Below, one piece after another: positions 6,030 to 10,310 of a DNA stretch of 10,310 bases; position 1 is the first letter of the stretch; each line of letters opens with the position of its first letter. The translations under genes and the position numbers were made by a program. This DNA comes from Patescibacteria group bacterium (GTDB taxonomy: Bacteria > Patescibacteria > Microgenomatia > Daviesbacterales > UBA10151), in NCBI GenBank assembly GCA_023380995.1, contig JAMCTD010000027.1, positions 1 through 10,310 of the forward strand, in the 5' to 3' direction. The notes below the pieces were generated by a model. The model saw only the letters and a program-made list of their open reading frames with translations, made no database searches and was not told where the DNA came from.

Positions 6030-6833
6030 GTGAAAATTTTTGCTGTTATTGCTGTTCTGGTTTTGGTAATTATTATTTTGATCTTTGTAGTTCTGCCTTC
6101 TTTTAAACCAAAACAAGCTCCTAATTCAACAGCAATAAACCCCGGTAATCAAACTGACCAAATTTGCCAAAAAATTAATCAGGAAGATGTTAAATCCTTA
6201 TGTTTGGCACTAGTCAAAAGGGATGAAAAATATTGTCAGAATTTGGACAATAGTTCTAAAAATGTTTGTTTGGCTGCTGTAAAAAAAGATAATTCTTTTT
6301 GCCAAAATGTTCCCAAAAACAACCGCCAGTATTGTTATCAGAATTTAGTCAATATTTCCGGTAACTCAACTTTTTGCGATAAGTTGGAAAGTCCCCAGGA
6401 AGTTAGTGCATGCTATGTTCACTTTGTTAGTACAAATTACTATATTTCAAATTTAAAGGTTATTAATAAGTCAATGTGTGACAAAGTTTTACAAGATCAA
6501 CCCGAACATCAGTTATGTCTGGCAATGGCAACTCAAAGTACAACTCCTTGTGGTCCCGAGCGTATTGATTGTCAGGCACTTATTACAAAAGATTTAACAC
6601 TTTGTTCTAAATCAGCTTCAAAAATAGATGAGGGTGAGTGTTATCATAATTTAGCAATGCTGAAACAAGACAGTTCTGTTTGCGAAAGAATAGAAAGTCT
6701 TGAAACTAAGGATGATTGTTACCGTGATTATAGCCGTTTAAGCCAAGATCAAATATTTTGTGACAAAATTTCAAACTTAAACCAAAAAGATCAATGTTTG
6801 TTGAATATTACACTTAATGTCTATAACAAGTAG
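6030..6833 (+). CDS. Membrane-anchored Cys-repeat protein (18 cysteines)
   Basis: I place the start at GTG 6030, four bases after the previous stop. A start at ATG 5964 would overlap the previous gene by 62 nt and put a charged extension before the membrane helix. From GTG the 267-residue protein opens directly with a long hydrophobic helix (about 2-25). The outside part consists of alternating 'D..[FY]C..h' and '[DK].C[LY]..hA' half-units with Cys about 11-14 residues apart. There are 18 Cys in total, an even number that fits nine disulfide-paired helical hairpins, giving a superhelical Sel1-like array by analogy. No catalytic motif is seen. It shares the transcript with the secreted propeller, so an extracytoplasmic partner role is plausible. 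Its start context (CGGAAA... AAGTGAAAAT) closely matches that of the propeller gene. Confidence 0.85.
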   Translation: MKIFAVIAVLVLVIIILIFVVLPSFKPKQAPNSTAINPGNQTDQICQKINQEDVKSLCLALVKRDEKYCQNLDNSSKNVCLAAVKKDNSFCQNVPKNNRQYCYQNLVNISGNSTFCDKLESPQEVSACYVHFVSTNYYISNLKVINKSMCDKVLQDQPEHQLCLAMATQSTTPCGPERIDCQALITKDLTLCSKSASKIDEGECYHNLAMLKQDSSVCERIESLETKDDCYRDYSRLSQDQIFCDKISNLNQKDQCLLNITLNVYNK

Positions 6834-6846
6834 TATCTTAATTGAA

Positions 6847-6875
6847 TTGACAAGGTATTAGAGTGATGAGATACT
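6847..6875 (+). promoter_or_regulatory. Putative promoter of the TIM-barrel gene (leaderless layout)
   Basis: A perfect TTGACA (6847-6852), a 17-nt spacer and GATACT (6870-6875, four of six). The -10 ends seven bases before ATG 6883 and no Shine-Dalgarno lies between, so the message would begin at about the start codon. Confidence 0.5.
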
Positions 6876-6882
6876 AAAATTG

Positions 6883-7998
6883 ATGAATCAAAAAGGGATT
6901 GCACCAATCTTTTTGATAGTTGCTGTTTTGGCAATTGCTGCCGTAGCTTTTTTTGTATACCCAAAATTTTCCGGGCAAAATGGCCCTCCTCAAAACCAGC
7001 CTGGTTGGGGACAAAGGCCTGGTGGAGCAGAAGATTTTGGCGGACCACCTTCTCAAAAACCCCGTTGGAACGGCCCAATTCCAACTCCTCCTAAAAATAA
7101 AATTACTTATTATAAAGGTCTTTGGGCAGGGCCATGGTTTTATCCTGAACAATATACTGGGCAAAAGCTTGATCTTACCAAGTATGGTACTTGGGGTGTG
7201 AATATTGTCATGATTGGACCAGGTTTTGAAATAAATAAAAGAGGAGAGGTCCGTTACCCGCCTGATTTTCCAACCTATGAAGATGTGGATGCCAGAATTG
7301 GAGAGTTGGCCACCAAGTTTTATTCAGTTGGTGTCCATGTAGGTATCACCCTGACTGTGACATATAAGGATGAATTTTCAACCGGAGCGGAAAAATGGGC
7401 CGGAGAACCCCAGCCTTTTCCCAAAGAAGTTGTAGAAAAACCCGGGTATTTTGACAAACTGAATAAAGTAATTGAGGATATGGCCAAAATTGCTGAGAAA
7501 AATCATATTTATATGTTTTCACCTCCTGGGGAAGCAGAAGGCATTTTGGGTATGAGTGTTGCACCAAAATTAATTCAGGAATGGGCTCCTTTAATTAAGA
7601 AAAATTATACCGGTAAACTTTATTACAAAGGTGATTTACATAAAGGACAAGGTGACCAGATTAATTTTAAAGGTTATGATGTTTTGGGATTTGTAACATC
7701 TCCTGTTGATACAAAAGCCACTAAAGAGCAGTTAAGAAAATCATTTGATGCAGATATGGATCGGGCGGTCGCTTTGGCAAAACGAGATGGAATTCCGGAG
7801 GTAGTCATATCAGAACATGGCAATAGCGGTAATATGGAAAATATCCAAATGGAATCTGCAGAAAACTTTGGGGTTGTTTTGGAAGAAGGCAGTAAAAAAT
7901 TAAACGGGGTGTTTTTAACAGAACCAATGGATGTAGTTTTAAAAACTCCACAAGGGGATGCTATTGTTGAGCAAATGCAAAAGTGGTTTTTAAAATAA
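6883..7998 (+). CDS. Membrane-anchored TIM-barrel, glycoside-hydrolase-like protein
   Basis: ATG 6883 is preferred over the in-frame TTG at 6880; it gives 371 residues. The N-terminus 'MNQKGIAPIFLIVAVL' is a Microgenomates-style anchor, followed by a Pro/Gly/Gln-rich linker to about residue 70. The rest reads as a (beta/alpha)8 barrel: 'YYKGLWAGPWFYP' (strand 1), 'WGVNIVMIGPGFE' (2), 'GVHVGITLTVTY' (3), 'HIYMFSPPGEAEG' (4), 'KLYYKGD' (5), 'YDVLGFVTSP' (6), 'PEVVISEHGNSG' (7), 'LNGVFLTEPM' (8). Glu217 or Glu219 after strand 4 and Glu311 after strand 7 sit where clan GH-A enzymes carry the acid/base and nucleophile. A retaining glycosidase acting on cell-surface or host glycans is therefore plausible; I cannot name the GH family (GH113-like is one candidate). 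It heads an operon with the small gene at 8014. Confidence 0.78.
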   Translation: MNQKGIAPIFLIVAVLAIAAVAFFVYPKFSGQNGPPQNQPGWGQRPGGAEDFGGPPSQKPRWNGPIPTPPKNKITYYKGLWAGPWFYPEQYTGQKLDLTKYGTWGVNIVMIGPGFEINKRGEVRYPPDFPTYEDVDARIGELATKFYSVGVHVGITLTVTYKDEFSTGAEKWAGEPQPFPKEVVEKPGYFDKLNKVIEDMAKIAEKNHIYMFSPPGEAEGILGMSVAPKLIQEWAPLIKKNYTGKLYYKGDLHKGQGDQINFKGYDVLGFVTSPVDTKATKEQLRKSFDADMDRAVALAKRDGIPEVVISEHGNSGNMENIQMESAENFGVVLEEGSKKLNGVFLTEPMDVVLKTPQGDAIVEQMQKWFLK

Positions 7999-8008
7999 AA
8001 GGAGGTGA
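7999..8008 (+). promoter_or_regulatory. Strong Shine-Dalgarno that sets the start at TTG 8014
   Basis: AAGGAGGTGA starts one base after the TAA of the TIM-barrel gene. It overlaps the GTG at 8005, which therefore cannot be the start, and is spaced correctly for TTG 8014. Confidence 0.8.
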
Positions 8009-8013
8009 GGATT

Positions 8014-8205
8014 TTGAAATTAAATAGCTTTCTTAAATTAGTGGGTTTTCTATTTGCAGCTAAAGTTGTTTTTGGAGTGTTTTATTTAGTTTTAGGCTGG
8101 CAGGTTTCTATTGCAGGATGGGTGATGCCAATGTGGTTAATAATAGTGGCAATCGTGGTAGATGTGTTTTTAGCCATCACAGCATTTAAATTTATAAAGA
8201 AATAA
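8014..8205 (+). CDS. Small two-helix membrane protein
   Basis: A 63-residue protein from TTG 8014, 15 bases after the TIM-barrel gene. Residues about 7-26 ('LKLVGFLFAAKVVFGVFYLV') and 35-57 ('VMPMWLIIVAIVVDVFLAIT') are hydrophobic helices joined by a short Gly/Trp loop. The ends are basic (N-terminal Lys, 'KFIKK' C-terminus), so both ends probably face the cytoplasm. No family is recognised. Co-transcription with the surface-anchored TIM-barrel protein is likely from spacing; it could help insert or retain that protein, but nothing in the sequence shows this. An AT-only terminator overlaps its stop codon. Confidence 0.78.
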   Translation: MKLNSFLKLVGFLFAAKVVFGVFYLVLGWQVSIAGWVMPMWLIIVAIVVDVFLAITAFKFIKK

Positions 8206-8224
8206 ATTATTGATTTATTTTTTT
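8200..8224 (+). terminator. AT-only intrinsic terminator
   Basis: AAATAAAT (8200-8207) pairs perfectly with ATTTATTT (8213-8220) around TATTG, and four more T follow. The stem contains no G-C pair, so it is weak thermodynamically, but its place at the end of a two-gene unit is right. The TAA stop of the small gene lies in the left arm. Confidence 0.5.
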
Positions 8225-8238
8225 GGATATGAAATAGT
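8210..8238 (+). promoter_or_regulatory. Weak candidate promoter for the LRR gene
   Basis: TTGATT (8210-8215), a 17-nt spacer and AATAGT (8233-8238) each match four of six. Seven bases then separate it from ATG 8246 and no properly spaced Shine-Dalgarno is present. It overlaps the terminator stem above, so it is uncertain. Confidence 0.25.
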
Positions 8239-8245
8239 TTAGGTA

Positions 8246-9496
8246 ATGCCTAATTCTAAAGGATTCTCTCATGTTTTAGTGTTGTTAGCTGTGGCTCTTT
8301 TGGTAGGTTTAACCACTTTGGTTGGTTTTAATGCCACAAAACAACAACCTGTTCCAGCGGCCCCGTCTAACAGCCAGTATGTTTTGAAAGGCAGCGTCTT
8401 AGGAACTTGTTCTTCTGGTGGTTTATCAACTTGGAATAATCCTAATAAAACATATCAGGGATGGTATACAAACGAAACTTTTCAGCAGCTGGCAAATAAA
8501 GAATTACTCAAAGATGTTTCTCAACTTAAAGATCTTACCTGTTTGCAATATCTAGATATAATAGATACTCCTGTAAAAGGAGACATTAAGGATTTAAAGA
8601 ATCTTACAAATCTTGAAGTTTTAAGTCTCTATTCAACTCCGGATGTTTCAGGAGACATATGTTCGCTCGCAGATGCCACAAAACTTAGAATCCTTAAATT
8701 TGCCTTTAATCCAAAAATTACAGGAGATATTTCCTGTCTTAAGAATTTAACTAAGCTTGAGACCTTCGCAATGACACATACAAATATTAAAGGTGATATT
8801 TCTGTTTTTGCCAGTATGCCAAATTTGAAAGCCATTTATGTCAGTGGCACATATGTAAAAGGTGATATCTGCTCGCTTAAGAATTTAACCAATCTCCAAG
8901 AATTAGGCATAGCAGATGAATATCCTGGAAATCCGGATATTGCAGGGGACTTGGGTTGTCTTGATAACCTAAAAAAGCTTAAAAGGGTAGCTATTTATAA
9001 CACCAAGACAACTAATTGCGAAGCATTTACAAAATCCCATCAAGGTATGGAAAAAACCATAACAGAATCAGGTAAGCAAGGCGGCGGAGGATGTTCTAAG
9101 GAATCAATGAAGACTGTGGTAGATTATGCTCAAAAATTTGAAGCATTCATCCCGAAGGAAGTTCAAACTGAGGTACGTGGGCAACCTAACTACAATAAAG
9201 GAGGAGGTGGAGGTCCGGAAAATAATGCAGGACAAGAAAATAACAGACCTCAAATTCAGGATAACAGAAATTTCTTTCAAAAATTAGTTAGTTCAATATT
9301 GGGAATTTTTGGAATAAAAACAGGAGGTCCACAAGATAATTCGGGCCCATCTGCAAATATGAAAGGTGGAGGTGACCGTGGATCAATGCCATCTGGGGCA
9401 GTTGGACCTGGAGGGTGTAAGTCCCAAGCAGAATGCGATGCTTATTGTGATAAACAAGAACACCGGGATGAATGCTCCAAATTCACCCCTAAATAA
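8246..9496 (+). CDS. Secreted leucine-rich-repeat protein with Cys-rich C-terminal module
   Basis: The 416-residue protein begins 'MPNSKGFSHVLVLLAVALLVG', an export or anchor helix (about 7-27). After a linker, residues about 88-260 hold six repeats of 23-28 residues of the form 'GD[IL]..LKNLT.L..L.h..T.h'. Leu/Ile sit at LRR positions and the G-D-I step resembles the G-x-I of plant-type LRRs; extra Cys (in 'GDICSL', 'GDISCL') may pair between turns. Then come a Gly/Asn-rich linker, a hydrophobic helix (343-359), another linker and a terminal 'GGCKSQAECDAYC...DEC' module with Cys 391, 397, 401 and 410. This Cys tail recurs in CPR exported proteins as I know them. A protein- or glycan-binding surface role is inferred. 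It sits alone between a terminator and the yhbH-like gene. Confidence 0.88.
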   Translation: MPNSKGFSHVLVLLAVALLVGLTTLVGFNATKQQPVPAAPSNSQYVLKGSVLGTCSSGGLSTWNNPNKTYQGWYTNETFQQLANKELLKDVSQLKDLTCLQYLDIIDTPVKGDIKDLKNLTNLEVLSLYSTPDVSGDICSLADATKLRILKFAFNPKITGDISCLKNLTKLETFAMTHTNIKGDISVFASMPNLKAIYVSGTYVKGDICSLKNLTNLQELGIADEYPGNPDIAGDLGCLDNLKKLKRVAIYNTKTTNCEAFTKSHQGMEKTITESGKQGGGGCSKESMKTVVDYAQKFEAFIPKEVQTEVRGQPNYNKGGGGGPENNAGQENNRPQIQDNRNFFQKLVSSILGIFGIKTGGPQDNSGPSANMKGGGDRGSMPSGAVGPGGCKSQAECDAYCDKQEHRDECSKFTPK

Positions 9497-9527
9497 TCCC
9501 CCCAAAAGTTATAATTTCACAAAACAG

Positions 9528-9554
9528 TTTACATGGATTGATTTTTTATATAAA
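9528..9554 (+). promoter_or_regulatory. Weak candidate promoter for the yhbH-like gene
   Basis: TTTACA (9528-9533) and TATAAA (9549-9554) each match five of six, but the 15-nt spacer is short; TAAATA at 9551-9556 would give 17 nt with a poorer match. The 70-bp gap after the LRR gene otherwise holds only a C6 run (9497-9503 region) and no terminator that I can see. Confidence 0.3.
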
Positions 9555-9566
9555 TAAGAGTATTTT

Positions 9567-10310
9567 GTGAGCAATATGGAGCGGTTACCTCTATCTGGAG
9601 CAGGAGCATATTTTTCTATCCACAGGGAAGACTGGAGTTTGCATCGTCAGGGCCCAATAGATCAGGCGCGCCACAACGAAAAGGTAAAAGAAGCAATTAA
9701 AGAAAACCTGGGTAACATTATTGCTGAGGAAGCAATTATCACTTCTGATGGAAAAAGCATAGTTAAGGTGCCTATTAGGGGTTTAGAGCTTCCCCGTTTC
9801 CGTTATACACAAGGGGAACAAGGGGTTGGCCAGGGAGCAGGTGATTCGCAAATAGGGGATGTTGTGGGTACTGTTCCTGCTCCCGGTACAAATGGTGAAC
9901 CCAGGCATGCTGGTGAGCAGCCAGGTGTTGATTATTATGATGCAGAGATAACTGTTGATGAATTGGCAGAGCTTATGTTTCGAGATCTTGAGTTACCTAA
10001 TTTGCAGCCAAAACGTCTTCAAGAAATAGAAACTGAAGCTGTCAGTTATTATGAGGTAAGAAAAAGCGGTCCTATGGCTACTCTTAACAAAAGGAGAACT
10101 GCTTTAGCAAATATAAAACGCAATGCTTTGCAAAGGAAGAAACCAGTAATTGAAGGTGTGCAAAATGAGGATTTGCGGTTTAGAGCATCAACAAACAGTG
10201 TTAGCCAGGAAAGCAATGCAGTGGTGTTGGCTATGCGGGATGTCTCAGGATCAATGGGAGAGTTTGAAAAATATATAACGCGCAGTGTTTACTTTTGGAG
10301 GGATTATTTA
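9567..10310 (+). CDS. yhbH: YhbH/YeaH family (DUF444) protein, N-terminal part, cut by window end
   Basis: The frame is open for 248 codons to the right edge. GTG 9567 is chosen because AAGAG (9556-9560) sits at a workable distance; ATG 9576 is the alternative. The N-terminus 'FSIHREDWSLHRQGPIDQARHNEKVKEAIKENL' pattern (residues 16-48), 'VKVPIRGL', 'GQGAGDSQIGDVV', 'LELPNLQ' and 'NKRRT' follow the Bacillus subtilis YhbH sequence as I remember it. A von Willebrand A-type region begins with D225-V-S-G-S229-M-G, an intact MIDAS metal-site start. In known genomes yhbH/yeaH lies beside prkA/yeaG (serine kinase) and often spoVR/ycgB, acting in sporulation or stress and stationary-phase signalling. 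A spore role is unlikely here, and the upstream neighbour is not prkA. The downstream partner lies outside the window. Confidence 0.93.
   Translation, partial: MSNMERLPLSGAGAYFSIHREDWSLHRQGPIDQARHNEKVKEAIKENLGNIIAEEAIITSDGKSIVKVPIRGLELPRFRYTQGEQGVGQGAGDSQIGDVVGTVPAPGTNGEPRHAGEQPGVDYYDAEITVDELAELMFRDLELPNLQPKRLQEIETEAVSYYEVRKSGPMATLNKRRTALANIKRNALQRKKPVIEGVQNEDLRFRASTNSVSQESNAVVLAMRDVSGSMGEFEKYITRSVYFWRDYL

Noticed and set aside
8005..8013. GTG 8005 as start of the small two-helix protein
   Set aside because: This GTG is part of the AGGAGGTGA ribosome site, which is correctly spaced for TTG 8014.
9495..9510. Third copy of the 34-bp repeat near the C6 run after the LRR gene
   Set aside because: Only AATCCCCCC-AAAA is shared with the repeat end; the rest differs, so it is probably coincidence or a base-composition habit.
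9567..10310. Gracilibacteria-type TGA recoding
   Set aside because: All long frames close normally and Trp is encoded by TGG. TGA ends the frames at 585 and 4163 in sensible places, and no in-frame TGA interrupts any recognised domain.

Overview
The window looks like a chromosomal stretch from a Candidate Phyla Radiation (Patescibacteria) bacterium, most likely a Microgenomates-type lineage. This is inferred from gene style, not from a marker gene. Genes are tightly packed, ATG, GTG and TTG starts are mixed, and several genes lack a Shine-Dalgarno. Many proteins are secreted or membrane-anchored, with N-termini of the 'K-G-I/F-hydrophobic' kind and low-complexity linkers ending in small Cys modules. 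TGA acts as a normal stop, so there is no sign of the Gracilibacteria/Absconditabacteria code.

Left part (1-1600): the 3' end of a gene with an M23/lipoyl-like beta-barrel region whose metallopeptidase residues are lost. Next comes a very AT-rich DUF3800 gene, followed three bases after its stop codon by a strongly base-paired branched RNA structure (1290-1357). The gene and the structure lie between two identical 34-bp direct repeats (608-641 and 1487-1520), so the whole looks like a discrete inserted cassette. This is the most interesting part of the window. Families of structured RNAs named after DUF3800 have been described from comparative genomics, as far as I recall; whether this one belongs to them needs a covariance-model search.

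Middle (1600-6833): a 58-residue membrane protein with a Pro-Val-Gln tail converges on a 710-residue membrane-anchored protein with 12 NHL-like blades on the minus strand. Divergent from that gene, a promoter precedes a 28-residue leader ORF. The leader is translationally coupled by a GTGA overlap to a secreted 621-residue beta-propeller protein, which is followed 4 nt later by a membrane-anchored protein with 18 paired cysteines.

Right part (6840-10310): a membrane-anchored TIM-barrel, glycoside-hydrolase-like protein and a 63-residue membrane protein form an apparent operon ending at an AT-only terminator. Then comes a secreted leucine-rich-repeat protein with a Cys-rich tail. Last is the N-terminal 248 codons of a YhbH/YeaH (DUF444) protein with an intact MIDAS motif, cut by the window edge. 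Overall this is a cell-envelope locus with a probable mobile DUF3800-RNA cassette on one side and a PrkA-YhbH-SpoVR-type stress gene on the other.
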